From: Sphingobacteriales bacterium
Lineage (GTDB): Bacteria; Bacteroidota; Bacteroidia; Chitinophagales; CAIOSU01
Length of the DNA: 64,000 nt
Direction: 5' to 3'
Assembly (NCBI GenBank): GCA_027486795.1
Contig: JAIXOI010000023.1
Location: 248,001 to 312,000 of the forward strand
Positions 8,548 to 18,089 of this stretch are shown in pieces (position 1 is the stretch's first letter; the number at the start of each line of letters is the position of its first letter). The position numbers and the translations under genes were made by a program. Below the pieces are notes generated by a model, which saw only the letters and a list, made by a program, of their open reading frames with translations, made no database searches and was not told the DNA's origin.

Positions 8548-10791
8548 ATGGCATATAAGTATTTACTTTTTGTATTCACCATCTTTGTCTGGTTCTCTTG
8601 TAGCAATGCGCCCCGTCAAACTCAAACCACGCAGACGGACATGAAGGAATTGTTGCATGAAATGTTCCTTGGTGAAGACCCTGACCTAAACTATACCCGG
8701 AACGACCTATATGTGATTCAGCTAGAAGATAAAATAGCGAAGGGCGACACAAATGCTAAATTCGAGTTGGGCATACAATTGATTTTGGCAGGCCGTGAAA
8801 AAGAAGGATTAGAAACACTCTACAACTTTGTAATAAATAATATGGGCAATGATACTATTATTAATGCCCCTGAGTCTGCAAGCATTATCCATTGGCTTGC
8901 ATTGGCACATTTTAGGTTCGGAGAAGTTACCAATTGCCAAGAAAACCACAACCAAAGCTCATGCATAATGCCTATTAATAAGCAAGCTCAGCACATTAAA
9001 CCACTAGGCTCAGTAGGTGCAATGAGGCTATATGCCAAACTCTTGGAATTTAACCCAAATGATCCTATGGCTAGGTGGATGTATAACCTTGCGGCGATGA
9101 CGCTTGGGCGCTACCCAAATGATGTACCCGCACCATGGCTGGTTGATTTTGAAAAATTCAAGGATACTGTTGCCACTTTCCCAATTTTTAAGGATGTTGC
9201 CCAAGGTTTGGGAATTGATAAACCCAGCCATTATGGCGGTGCTATTATAGAGGACTTTAATAACGATGGGCTTCTCGATTTGTTTGATACCAATAGCCCC
9301 TTGAACGAAGACGTAGGACTGCACATTAGACAACCTAATGGAACCTTTAAAAATACCAGCGAAACGGCAGGCTTGAAAGGAATAACAGGCGGAGCAAATG
9401 CCATGCAAACCGATTTTAACAATGATGGCTGGGCCGATGTTTTTATAGTGCGCGGCGGCTGGCTAACCGCTGGCGGCAACCAACCAACATCGCTGTTGCG
9501 CAACAATGGCGATGGTACGTTTACCGATATTACCATTAAAGCCGGACTATTGAGGTTTAGCCCAAGCCACTCGGCAGTATGGTCCGATTTAGATAATGAT
9601 GGCTGGCTAGATTTGATAGTTGGGCACGAAACCGGTTCGTTAGACCAATTTGATTTACCCAACTGGGATGGCAAAATACCCAAGCATCCAACACAAGTGT
9701 ACCGAAATAATGGCAACGAAACCTTTACTGATGTAACAAAAAGTTCGGGCCTTGATGTCGTGGAATGGGTAAAAGGGGTAATTGCCTTGGATTCTGATAA
9801 AGATGGCAAGCAAGATATTTTCCTCTCAATATTCAATGGTAACAATCGCTTATTTTTAAATACCAGCACCGCAGGCAAAATTCATTTCGAAGATGTATCG
9901 GCCACTGCAGGTATTCAAGAGCCTAAATTCAGCTTCCCAGCTGTTTCGGCTGATTTTAATAACGATGGTTGGCCCGATATTTTTGTTGCCGGATACCATG
10001 TAAACCAAGCCGAGATACCTAAAGAGTATTTTAACAAAATAGATCCTATTTATCCATCATATACTTACATCAACCAAAAAGACGGCACCTTTAAAGCTGA
10101 GCCAAGCTTTGTGCTACCCCAAAGTATAATGGCTATGAGTTTGAATGCGGGAGACTTAGACAACGATGGATTTGTTGATATATATCTTGGTACTGGTGCC
10201 GGTATGCTTACCTCGTTGTTTCCAAATATTATGCTCAAAAACGTGGAAGGTAAGCGATGGGCCGATGTAACAACTACTTCGCGCACAGGTCATTTGCAAA
10301 AGTGCCACGGCATTGCAATGGCCGATTTAGATAGAGATGGCGACTTAGATATGTATGTTGAACTTGGAGCCCTTTTTTGGGGGGACTTTTTTTGGAATGC
10401 CCTGTTTGAAAACAACCTTACCAATAAGGCTAACTGGCTAAGCCTAAAGCTTACAGGAGACAAGAGCAACCGGCCAGCCGTAGGCGCCACTATAGCCATT
10501 ACTTATACCGAACAAGGTATAGTGAAAACCATAACCCGAACCGTGAGCTCGGGCGGAAGCTATGGTGCATCGCCTTTTGAACAACACATTGGTTTGGGAA
10601 ATGCCCAAAGAATAATGAGCGTGAGCATAACTTGGCCCTCGGGTAAACAAAGTGAAGCCAAGAATTTGGACCTGAACAAATATTACACTTGGAGCGAAAA
10701 AGATGAATCGCCAAAAACCCGAAATGTAACTGCAATATCGTTACAACCTCTTGAAAACGCCAACGACGAAGAACATCATCATCACCATTAA
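8548..10791 (+). CDS. FG-GAP/VCBS-repeat lipoprotein with C-terminal UnbV domain
   Basis: The ATG at 8548 is chosen because it directly precedes a lipoprotein signal ending WFSC (Cys18); an upstream TTG at 8479 would add 23 residues before it. Residues ~30-190 are helical and repeat-like (possibly TPR). They are followed by seven Ca-binding loops (DFNNDGLLD, DFNNDGWAD, DLDNDGWLD, DSDKDGKQD, DFNNDGWPD, DLDNDGFVD, DLDRDGDLD) and a UnbV/ASPIC domain (NWLSLKLTGDK, SSGGSYGAS, HIGLGNA). The protein ends in five consecutive histidines. It is a CRTAC1-like relative of the 1112-residue protein at 3014-6352; function unknown, location probably outer membrane or surface. Confidence 0.87.
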   Translation: MAYKYLLFVFTIFVWFSCSNAPRQTQTTQTDMKELLHEMFLGEDPDLNYTRNDLYVIQLEDKIAKGDTNAKFELGIQLILAGREKEGLETLYNFVINNMGNDTIINAPESASIIHWLALAHFRFGEVTNCQENHNQSSCIMPINKQAQHIKPLGSVGAMRLYAKLLEFNPNDPMARWMYNLAAMTLGRYPNDVPAPWLVDFEKFKDTVATFPIFKDVAQGLGIDKPSHYGGAIIEDFNNDGLLDLFDTNSPLNEDVGLHIRQPNGTFKNTSETAGLKGITGGANAMQTDFNNDGWADVFIVRGGWLTAGGNQPTSLLRNNGDGTFTDITIKAGLLRFSPSHSAVWSDLDNDGWLDLIVGHETGSLDQFDLPNWDGKIPKHPTQVYRNNGNETFTDVTKSSGLDVVEWVKGVIALDSDKDGKQDIFLSIFNGNNRLFLNTSTAGKIHFEDVSATAGIQEPKFSFPAVSADFNNDGWPDIFVAGYHVNQAEIPKEYFNKIDPIYPSYTYINQKDGTFKAEPSFVLPQSIMAMSLNAGDLDNDGFVDIYLGTGAGMLTSLFPNIMLKNVEGKRWADVTTTSRTGHLQKCHGIAMADLDRDGDLDMYVELGALFWGDFFWNALFENNLTNKANWLSLKLTGDKSNRPAVGATIAITYTEQGIVKTITRTVSSGGSYGASPFEQHIGLGNAQRIMSVSITWPSGKQSEAKNLDLNKYYTWSEKDESPKTRNVTAISLQPLENANDEEHHHHH

Positions 10792-10798
10792 CAAGGTC

Positions 10799-12592
10799 CT
10801 ATTCAAACACGAAGTAAGAGAAGGCCAAATGATCCGCATACTCTGGCAACATAACACCACCAGCTGGACGATTAAATATTGATTCGAGATAGATTGGTTT
10901 GGTTTTGAAAGGAATAGCATAAACGGTTTCTATATAGCGCTCCATCAAATCCATTCGCGCGCTGTCCGATACAAATACTACTTGCTCCTTATGGGCTACC
11001 AGATAATTGGCAATATCGGCAACGCCATACCCGCCACAATACGTTGTCATAGCTTGTTTAAACTGCGGGTACATATACATTTCGCCATTGTCAATTGCTA
11101 AAAAATTTTCTTCGCGAGCAAACTCATTGCTATCAAACAAGTCGGCATAAAGCAATTGAAAAGCAAAACTATGGAATACCATAATCCGACCCTCAAATTG
11201 CGGCTGCTTTAGTTCCGCTTTAAAGGCCAGCATATTCTCCTTCCCTAATTGGTAGTTGGCAGCCGATTGGCGCAACTCTTGCGTTTTAAGCACAGCCGGC
11301 ACTAATAGACACATCCCCGAAAGTAACATAAATGACCTGTTGAACCTCCTACCCATCCATCCTTCTGGCATTAAAAGTATAGGAAACAGAGTGAGCGAAA
11401 CCAGACCCAACGTAAGAAGTGGTGCCATTACACGCAGTTCCATTTTCATAAACACCGTTACGCCAAACAGTATAGCCCAAAACCACAACTGCATGGCTAG
11501 TATGAGCAATAGTTTTTTGTTTTGATGGTTTAACCCCAAAAGCACCAAAGCAAAAAATAAAGCCAAAGTGTAAGCTATAAAAAATAGGGGCTGCTTAAGG
11601 GCAAGGCTATGCCAAACATTAATTGCCTTAGCAACCCGCAAGTTGAACCCCACAAAATAATCACCCAAGGAGCCCAAAGATTTTTCGAGCGGCAGCACCC
11701 CGATACTTTCATAAAACTCAGGGCTAAGTGCCTGCTCATCTGATATAAAATAAGTCTGCGCCGCTTCTAGCTTTATACTATCTACTGCCGTTTTTAGCTG
11801 AAACAAATGCTCATCTTGACCAAAATCCCAAAGTGTGTGCGTGTATACCCGCGTATCGCGAAACATTTTCTCTGCCGGACCTGTGGCACCTAAGTATAGC
11901 ATATATGCCCCAGCAAACACAGGCAGCACCACCAACGATACTTTGAACAAGCCCACTCTGGCCTTGCCTTGCCTTGCCACCCAAAGGCCATAGGGCAAAA
12001 AGATGACCGTGCACATCAGTGTTGGTTCCAGCCTTATAAAAACGGCTAATAACAGCAGTACCGTAAAAAATACTCTAACCTGCAGTAGCTTCGGTATACG
12101 TTGCATCACAATTGGCAGATAGGAAACTACCAGCCCTAGGATACCAATGCCGCATGCCAGAAAAGCCAGTTCGGTGGTACGGTACATAACTATATGGTAA
12201 GTCCAAAACGGAAGCAATAGTAAAATTAAACCTGCAGCTATTATGCGCATATGGGCAATAGTGTGCCAATAGGCATAAGCTATCCAAAGAAATCCAGCTG
12301 TTGCAAAAAGCATAAAAGTTTCGCCAAAAACACCATACCAATTTAACTGGGGCAGCATATTATAGCCTACCGCCATAAGGTGCGACAATGCTGTATAAAA
12401 ACCGTAATTGTAGAAAATAGGCTTAGCAATGCCCCCACTAAAACTACCGTCAACGTAGGCAGTAAAAAACCTATCAGAAAACTCACTGTAGTAAATACCC
12501 CAAATACCATAGCACAATAAATGCAACAGCATAGCGCTTACAAAACTCTTGGCTAACGGACTTAATCTGCTGAAAATTTGCGTCACTGACAA
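10799..12592 (-). CDS. polytopic membrane protein, GT-C-like, paralog of the next gene
   Basis: About 597 residues with about 11 hydrophobic helices in the first ~430 residues and a soluble C-terminal domain of ~160. It has no recognisable catalytic motif, but overall shape matches GT-C glycosyltransferases. It is clearly related to the divergently transcribed neighbour: same length, VDSIKL in the first large loop, a K-M-x-x-x-x-A-P-L membrane segment, and a VVFVSDSARMDLMERY C-terminal segment that matches KVVLVMSKHRIDLIKSY there. The start is uncertain: no ATG fits, and TTG at 12592 or GTG at 12586 are both possible. Probable role in surface glycan or lipid assembly, by context only. Confidence 0.7.
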   Translation of the reverse strand: MSVTQIFSRLSPLAKSFVSAMLLHLLCYGIWGIYYSEFSDRFFTAYVDGSFSGGIAKPIFYNYGFYTALSHLMAVGYNMLPQLNWYGVFGETFMLFATAGFLWIAYAYWHTIAHMRIIAAGLILLLLPFWTYHIVMYRTTELAFLACGIGILGLVVSYLPIVMQRIPKLLQVRVFFTVLLLLAVFIRLEPTLMCTVIFLPYGLWVARQGKARVGLFKVSLVVLPVFAGAYMLYLGATGPAEKMFRDTRVYTHTLWDFGQDEHLFQLKTAVDSIKLEAAQTYFISDEQALSPEFYESIGVLPLEKSLGSLGDYFVGFNLRVAKAINVWHSLALKQPLFFIAYTLALFFALVLLGLNHQNKKLLLILAMQLWFWAILFGVTVFMKMELRVMAPLLTLGLVSLTLFPILLMPEGWMGRRFNRSFMLLSGMCLLVPAVLKTQELRQSAANYQLGKENMLAFKAELKQPQFEGRIMVFHSFAFQLLYADLFDSNEFAREENFLAIDNGEMYMYPQFKQAMTTYCGGYGVADIANYLVAHKEQVVFVSDSARMDLMERYIETVYAIPFKTKPIYLESIFNRPAGGVMLPEYADHLAFSYFVFE

Positions 12593-12735
12593 CGGTGCTT
12601 TATCTGTGGCCGTAAAAATACCATTATTTTACGGCAACAGCTGATATACCCCAAGGCGTCTATTGTGCTGCTACCTATAAAATTAACTAACTTGCAATGG
12701 CTTGAAATTAAGCCCTGATAACCCTAGGCGCCTTC

Positions 12736-14526
12736 ATGAATCTAGTTAAAACCAAAAAAAATGCTGCTTTTGTTGCTGTGGTAGCTATACCGTTAGCGCT
12801 CATTTGTTTTGTTGGGGTGTACGTTACTATTGGCGATGGCATATTTGCTGGGCTGATGTTGCAGGGGTTATTTTTTCCACCAATCGAGAAATTTTATCTT
12901 GTTACCAATGGCAGCAATCGCTTTTTGCTGGCACCAATGGTGCAGCTTTACAAGTACTTTCCCAAAATAAATTGGTTCGATGTATCGCAATTAGTACCCG
13001 GTATTATTACGCTATTGCTGCTGCTTTACATTTTGTTTACTACTATTCTGCAATCTCTTACCAATAAATGGGCAATCCTTTTGGCAACGGTATTTAGCAC
13101 CTTGGTTGGTGTCATTTTTGCAGAAAGCACCATTCTTTACGACCCCCTTTCATCGTCTTTGATGCTACCATTACTGGTTTTGTTGCTGCCACAATATTTT
13201 AGTCACAAATGGACCAAGGCGAGCTCATATTTATTGCTTACACTGTTATTGTTATTCTGCTGGCAAATACGATACCAAGGCATATTTGTAGGCCTCGTGC
13301 CAGCAGTAGCATTGTTGGTGCTGCTTGACTTATCGCCATTGAAATTCTTGAACAAATACAAATATGCCTTGCTGCTTATTGTAGCTACTTTTGGCATTTT
13401 TACAGGGGGCAGTTATCTGCAAGACAAAAATGTTACCCCCGAGGAGCAGAAGATTGCGGAGCTGGATAGCTACATATATACCTTCAGCGACGGCATGGTA
13501 GTAAAACCAGGTACGTACGACATTACCAACCCCGTTGATTCTATTAAGCTTATAGCCTATTATACTTTTTACTTTGCCGAGCCTACCGATACAGCACTGG
13601 CATATATGAAGCATATCACTTACTCGTCGGTTTTTGAGGGCGATGTATTGGCTGGCTTACCCAACAAATGGGGCTTATTTTGGGAGCGGGCTGCAGTTGA
13701 TGGCCCCATGGCTTACCAAGGTTACGACCGATTTATGTGGTATATGTTGGTAGCCAACTTAGTATTCTTATTATGGGCTTTTCTATTGGCCCCCAACAAA
13801 ACATGGATATGGAAAGCGCTGCTCTGGACGCTATTTGTTTGGTGCTACTTTGTATCGCTAGGTGTTGCCGTTAAAATGATACCCAAACTAGCAGCACCTT
13901 TAACCTTTTTCTTCCTCTTTAGCTTTGTGTACCTCGCTTTACAGCTATGGCGCGATAGAAACAATGCACCCACTGATAGAGCCACTTTTGCCGTTGCAGC
14001 TAGTTTCGTTGTGCTGATTAGTATTGTAGGGTTTCAGTTAAAAACTTACGCTAGCATTAAAGCTGACCGCCAAGAAGGACTTGCCCTGAAGCAGGAAATT
14101 GTAACGGAAATGAACCAATTGTTCCCGGATAAACTATTAGTGTTCGACTTTTTCTCGGAAGTAGTATTGGAAGACGAAATTGGCGTTGATAATAGCACCC
14201 GAGATTTGTTGCCAGAGGCCACCATGTTCGGCGACTTTTACATGAGCCTTTTTCCAACCAATAAGCAACATTTAGAAGCCCTTACTGGTACAAGCGACTT
14301 TGTGTCGTTTTTTGAATATTGCGCCAGCAACCCTAATAAAGTAGTTTTGGTAATGTCGAAGCATCGTATTGACCTAATTAAATCCTATCTTAAACTGGTT
14401 AAAGGGGTAGAGCTTAACTTTGTACCCCTAGAAGGTGACTACAATATTGAGAAACTAGAACACAGCTTTTACGAAGTTCCCCTGCTATTAAACTACTACC
14501 AAGTTACCTTTGGCGAACCCAAATAA
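12736..14526 (+). CDS. polytopic membrane protein, GT-C-like, paralog of the previous gene
   Basis: A 596-residue protein with about 11 predicted membrane helices followed by a soluble domain of ~165 residues. Related over its length to the protein encoded head-to-head at 10799-12592, with NPVDSIKL in the loop, VKMIPKLAAPL in a late helix, and the MSKHRIDLIKSY segment near the end. The divergent pair shares a 143-bp intergenic region that must hold both promoters. The downstream arylsulfotransferase-like gene starts 22 bp after the stop and is probably cotranscribed. Enzymatic activity is unproven. Confidence 0.7.
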   Translation: MNLVKTKKNAAFVAVVAIPLALICFVGVYVTIGDGIFAGLMLQGLFFPPIEKFYLVTNGSNRFLLAPMVQLYKYFPKINWFDVSQLVPGIITLLLLLYILFTTILQSLTNKWAILLATVFSTLVGVIFAESTILYDPLSSSLMLPLLVLLLPQYFSHKWTKASSYLLLTLLLLFCWQIRYQGIFVGLVPAVALLVLLDLSPLKFLNKYKYALLLIVATFGIFTGGSYLQDKNVTPEEQKIAELDSYIYTFSDGMVVKPGTYDITNPVDSIKLIAYYTFYFAEPTDTALAYMKHITYSSVFEGDVLAGLPNKWGLFWERAAVDGPMAYQGYDRFMWYMLVANLVFLLWAFLLAPNKTWIWKALLWTLFVWCYFVSLGVAVKMIPKLAAPLTFFFLFSFVYLALQLWRDRNNAPTDRATFAVAASFVVLISIVGFQLKTYASIKADRQEGLALKQEIVTEMNQLFPDKLLVFDFFSEVVLEDEIGVDNSTRDLLPEATMFGDFYMSLFPTNKQHLEALTGTSDFVSFFEYCASNPNKVVLVMSKHRIDLIKSYLKLVKGVELNFVPLEGDYNIEKLEHSFYEVPLLLNYYQVTFGEPK

Positions 14527-14548
14527 AAGGATTGATTAATTTTATACC

Positions 14549-16210
14549 ATGAAGACGCAAATACTGGGTATACTGTTTTTAACTTTGAGCATGAGCCTCG
14601 CTGCGCAAACGGATACCATATACCCGATTGACGCTAAGCAAATATTAACAGTAAGCCCAAACCATATCTCCGGTTGCGAGTATTATATGATTGCCCCGCA
14701 TGATGGGTTTAATTTGGTTGACCCGCTGTTTCGTTCAGCATTGATGATTTTTGATAAAAACGGTGAATCGCTGTTTTTTAAAGGCCTGGCCGGAAACTCC
14801 AATCAATTTTTCAATTTCGTGTTCGACTTTAAGTTGCAGCCCAATGGCCAACTGAGCTTCCATAACCAAGCATCACCAAATACCAAGCACTATGTTTTAG
14901 ACAGCACCTTACGGATTGTTGATTCCGTTGAGGTTCAGTTTCCTTACTTCTCAGATGCGCACGAACTGCTGCTGCTACCCGACGGCTCGAAAATTGTAAT
15001 GGGCTACGAATACCAAACCATGAACCTCGACACCTTGTTTACGGTCGATGGTTTCCAGATGAGCTCGCAAACTACCGTTGAAGGGGGCGTGATATTCATT
15101 TATGACAGCAATAACAACATCGTTTTTCAATGGAGTGGTTTTGACTACTTCGACATATCAGATATGGACTATACCAACTTAACCACTATCGATTTTGTTG
15201 ACTTTATGCACACCAACTCCATCGTTTTGGATAACGACGGAAACCTAATAGTATCGCTGCGCAACTTTAACGAAGTAGTAAAAATTGGCCGTCAAGACAG
15301 CAGCATTATTTGGCGCTTGGGTGGCAAGCACAGCGATTTTGCTTTTGTTGATGACACTTTGTTCGGGTTTAAACTACAGCACCACGCACAACTTATGCCC
15401 AACGGCAACATCACTATCCTAGATAATGGCACCTACCACAACCCGCCTGTAGCACGCGCCCTTGAGTATGAGCTAGACGAAACAAATGGCACTGCAACCT
15501 TGGTTTGGGAAAACAAAAACAATATTGAAAGCATATCCATTGGCAGCCAACAAGTGCTGCCCAATGGTAACAGGTTGATTAATTGGGGGGCCGATATTGA
15601 TGCCTTTTTCAGCCCGATAGTTGAAGTAACAGATAACTTCGAAGAGGTACTTAGTATTAACTTGCCTCCGGGATACTTTAGCTACCGTGCTTTCTGTTTT
15701 GATTTGCCTTGGCAGGTTACCCGGCCCGAGATAAGCTGTAGTTTCAGTAATGGCAATGCCACCTTATCCGTTGACAGCGGGTTTGCGCAATACTTTTGGC
15801 TGCACAATGCAAATAGCAGTAGCACTGTAACTATAACCGATACTGGAAGCTACCAAGTATTTGGGCACAATGGCTATGGCTGGATAGGCTCGAAAACGAT
15901 ACATGTAAACGATTTGACCAACCCATGCGATACGGCAGTGGGTATAAATGAAACGTTGGCAAGCTCAGTAAAAATATACCCCAACCCAACTAATGGTCTG
16001 CTAAACATTACGTTGCCATCTGGTATAAATTTAACTCAAGCCAATATTACCATAACCAATGCCTTGGGGCAAATGGTAAACGAATGGAAAGGATTAAACG
16101 ATAACGCGTTAACCTTTAATACCAATTACCTACCAGCAGGCACCTATTTGGTGCAAATCAATAATAACGAAATACATTGGCAAGGTAAGTTTATGGTGCT
16201 AGGGCAATAG
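14549..16210 (+). CDS. arylsulfotransferase (ASST)-like T9SS-secreted protein
   Basis: A 553-residue secreted protein: signal peptide (cleaved near SLAAQ, residue ~20), a beta-propeller-like body with the ASST-type segment IIWRLGGKHSDF followed by QHHAQLMPNG (residues ~250-290), and a C-terminal T9SS type A sorting domain starting at IYPNPTNG (~residue 475) and ending in a KFMVLG strand. ASST-like proteins use aryl sulfate donors, but many Bacteroidota members are uncharacterised, so the activity is a family label only. It follows the GT-C-like gene by 22 bp and converges with a GT2 gene 4 bp away. Confidence 0.75.
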   Translation: MKTQILGILFLTLSMSLAAQTDTIYPIDAKQILTVSPNHISGCEYYMIAPHDGFNLVDPLFRSALMIFDKNGESLFFKGLAGNSNQFFNFVFDFKLQPNGQLSFHNQASPNTKHYVLDSTLRIVDSVEVQFPYFSDAHELLLLPDGSKIVMGYEYQTMNLDTLFTVDGFQMSSQTTVEGGVIFIYDSNNNIVFQWSGFDYFDISDMDYTNLTTIDFVDFMHTNSIVLDNDGNLIVSLRNFNEVVKIGRQDSSIIWRLGGKHSDFAFVDDTLFGFKLQHHAQLMPNGNITILDNGTYHNPPVARALEYELDETNGTATLVWENKNNIESISIGSQQVLPNGNRLINWGADIDAFFSPIVEVTDNFEEVLSINLPPGYFSYRAFCFDLPWQVTRPEISCSFSNGNATLSVDSGFAQYFWLHNANSSSTVTITDTGSYQVFGHNGYGWIGSKTIHVNDLTNPCDTAVGINETLASSVKIYPNPTNGLLNITLPSGINLTQANITITNALGQMVNEWKGLNDNALTFNTNYLPAGTYLVQINNNEIHWQGKFMVLGQ

Positions 16211-16214
16211 AGGA

Positions 16215-16913
16215 CTAGGCCTTTTTGCGTTTCAGATAAGCATACATTTCCTCCAGCACAAAAAGTATGGTGGATAGTTTGGCGGAAGTGGCTATGCCTG
16301 TCATGCGTTGCTTTTGGTCAACTGGTATTTCAGCAATGCGGTAGCCATGCTTATTAGCCTCAACCAACACTTCGGCCATCATAAATATGCCCCGCGATTG
16401 GTAATGTACTTTATCAAAAATAACCCTTCGGTAAAGGTGTATCCAGTTATAGTCTTTTAACTTGAGGCCAAACACCCATCCAATAAGCTTGTGGTATGCC
16501 CATGAGTTGAAACGCATCCGATTGGTATAACCAACACGCTTTACCCGATAACTGGATATTACATCGGTAATAGGGGCAGTGGCGACAAAAGGGGCTAAGG
16601 TTTCGGCATCCATTGGACTATCTACAGGCACACACAGCACATATTCTTTGGTTGCTGCCTGTAAGCCTGTCCACACTGCTGCGCCAAAGCCGCCATTCTG
16701 GGCATTGCACACCAAACGGGTGCTGGGCCATTTATTTATGTTAGCTTCAATTAGCGCTTTGGTGCTATCTTGGCTGCAATCGTCAACAATAATAATCTCA
16801 AAATCGGCCACGGCAGCCTGCACGGCATCTAGGGTTTGCTGCACCGATGATACAATAATTTCCTCCTCATTGTAAGCCGGTATAATAATAGACAAGGAGA
16901 TTGACCCACTCAT
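16215..16913 (-). CDS. GT2 glycosyltransferase, DPM1-like, soluble
   Basis: A 232-residue GT-A enzyme. The N-terminal LSIIIPAYNEEE strand, the nucleotide-binding VDD at 43-45 and the PVDSPMD metal/acceptor motif at 96-102 are all present. No membrane helix is visible, unlike the GT2 at 7506-8387. It probably transfers a sugar to a polyprenyl phosphate. The start ATG overlaps the stop of the preceding Gfo/Idh gene by 4 bases (ATGA), a strong sign of translational coupling. The same gene pair in the same order with the same 4-base overlap recurs at 24558-26275. Confidence 0.88.
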   Translation of the reverse strand: MSGSISLSIIIPAYNEEEIIVSSVQQTLDAVQAAVADFEIIIVDDCSQDSTKALIEANINKWPSTRLVCNAQNGGFGAAVWTGLQAATKEYVLCVPVDSPMDAETLAPFVATAPITDVISSYRVKRVGYTNRMRFNSWAYHKLIGWVFGLKLKDYNWIHLYRRVIFDKVHYQSRGIFMMAEVLVEANKHGYRIAEIPVDQKQRMTGIATSAKLSTILFVLEEMYAYLKRKKA

Positions 16914-17977
16914 TTCACCACTTTAATTGATTGCCCATGCTGGGCAATGCTTTCCTCAATAGCCTCCAACACACGCACTACATTGGCCGCATTTTGCCAG
17001 CCGGTGCGCGGTTGCTGCTGACCATTAATACAAGACATAAAATGCTCTAACTCCTCTCTTAATGGCTCTTTGTAATTAATATTAGGTATGCTCACATCGT
17101 TGTTTAATACCGATAATTGAAAATCGCCGAAATCGCCGCGGGTTTGGGTGGTTGGGGCAATAGTATGATATAACCTTATCTTTTCAGAAGGTACCACATC
17201 GTTGAACAACAACATACCTTTTGAGCCAATAACCTTCATTTCGCGCTGCTTTACCAGTTCCATCCACGATACGAAAATGTTTACTGATAAACCAGTCGGG
17301 TATATTAAATCGATATTAGCCAAGTCATTTTGGTTGGAGCCAAGCAATTTGTAACCCGTGGCATTTACCGCATCGGGCACGCTGTTCAATAGCAAATTGG
17401 CTATAGATATATCGTGGGTGGCAAGGTCATATACCACATCAGCGTCATCGCGAATGGGCCCATTGCCACAACGCCTAAACGATAGGTATTTCAAATCGCC
17501 TAGAGCTTCCCTGTCAATTTCGTGTTTGGCATGCAACACGGCACTGTTGTATTCAAAAGTATGCCCAACCAATAAGGTCAGGCCTTTGGCATCGGCCATT
17601 TGGCCAAGTGCTTCGCTTTCCTTAGCGGTTAGGGTCAGCGGCTTTTCGCAAAGCAAGTGTTTACCCGCTTGCAACAAACGCTGGCAAATGGCAAAATGTG
17701 AACTTAAGCCTGTGGCTACAATTACTGCAGCCACTTCTGGGTCAGTAGCAATACTTTCAAGACTTGCATAAAAATGCAGATCGGGGTAAAGTTGCTGTAA
17801 TTCACTTATCCGGCTCTCCGAAGAATCGAGTATACCCGACAACCTGATTTGTGGATGCTGCATACATAGGCGCAGGAAGTGTTTCCCCCAATAACCACAA
17901 CCAACCAATGCAATGTTTAATTTCTTAGCCCCCAACTTCGCCGCCTTGTATTTAGAATTGTAATAATCTATACTCAA
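16910..17977 (-). CDS. Gfo/Idh/MocA-family sugar dehydrogenase
   Basis: About 340-355 residues. An N-terminal Rossmann fold begins NIALVGCGYWGKH (GxGxxG), followed by the CEKPLT motif that carries the catalytic/cofactor lysine, and by LATHDISI in the C-terminal domain. Related WbpB-type enzymes oxidise UDP-sugars at C3 before transamination by DegT enzymes, a fitting role here. The start is unclear: the frame has no ATG. The TTG at 17977 lies inside a TACCTTTG promoter-like element on the minus strand (17982-17975), so TTG at 17935, 6 codons before the Rossmann strand, may be the real start. Cotranscribed with the GT2 gene downstream. Confidence 0.85.
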   Translation of the reverse strand: MSIDYYNSKYKAAKLGAKKLNIALVGCGYWGKHFLRLCMQHPQIRLSGILDSSESRISELQQLYPDLHFYASLESIATDPEVAAVIVATGLSSHFAICQRLLQAGKHLLCEKPLTLTAKESEALGQMADAKGLTLLVGHTFEYNSAVLHAKHEIDREALGDLKYLSFRRCGNGPIRDDADVVYDLATHDISIANLLLNSVPDAVNATGYKLLGSNQNDLANIDLIYPTGLSVNIFVSWMELVKQREMKVIGSKGMLLFNDVVPSEKIRLYHTIAPTTQTRGDFGDFQLSVLNNDVSIPNINYKEPLREELEHFMSCINGQQQPRTGWQNAANVVRVLEAIEESIAQHGQSIKVVK

Positions 17978-18089
17978 AGGTAAAATATTTTCAAAAGCAA
18001 AAGGTAAATACCGTTGGCTTTTTGCATAAACTACAACACCTCAAACAGAATCATTTACTTTTATCTCCTTTTACCGTAAATTGCAAGTT

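Noticed and set aside
9231-9878. A 215-residue minus-strand frame inside the FG-GAP gene
   Set aside because: Repeated FG-GAP codons produce SLSKS-like repeats in the opposite frame; same effect in other FG-GAP and T9SS genes.
17935-17982. TACCTTTG overlapping the Gfo/Idh start as a certain promoter
   Set aside because: No TTG lies 19-21 nt upstream, so the promoter is not called; it is noted only as a reason to doubt the TTG start at 17977.
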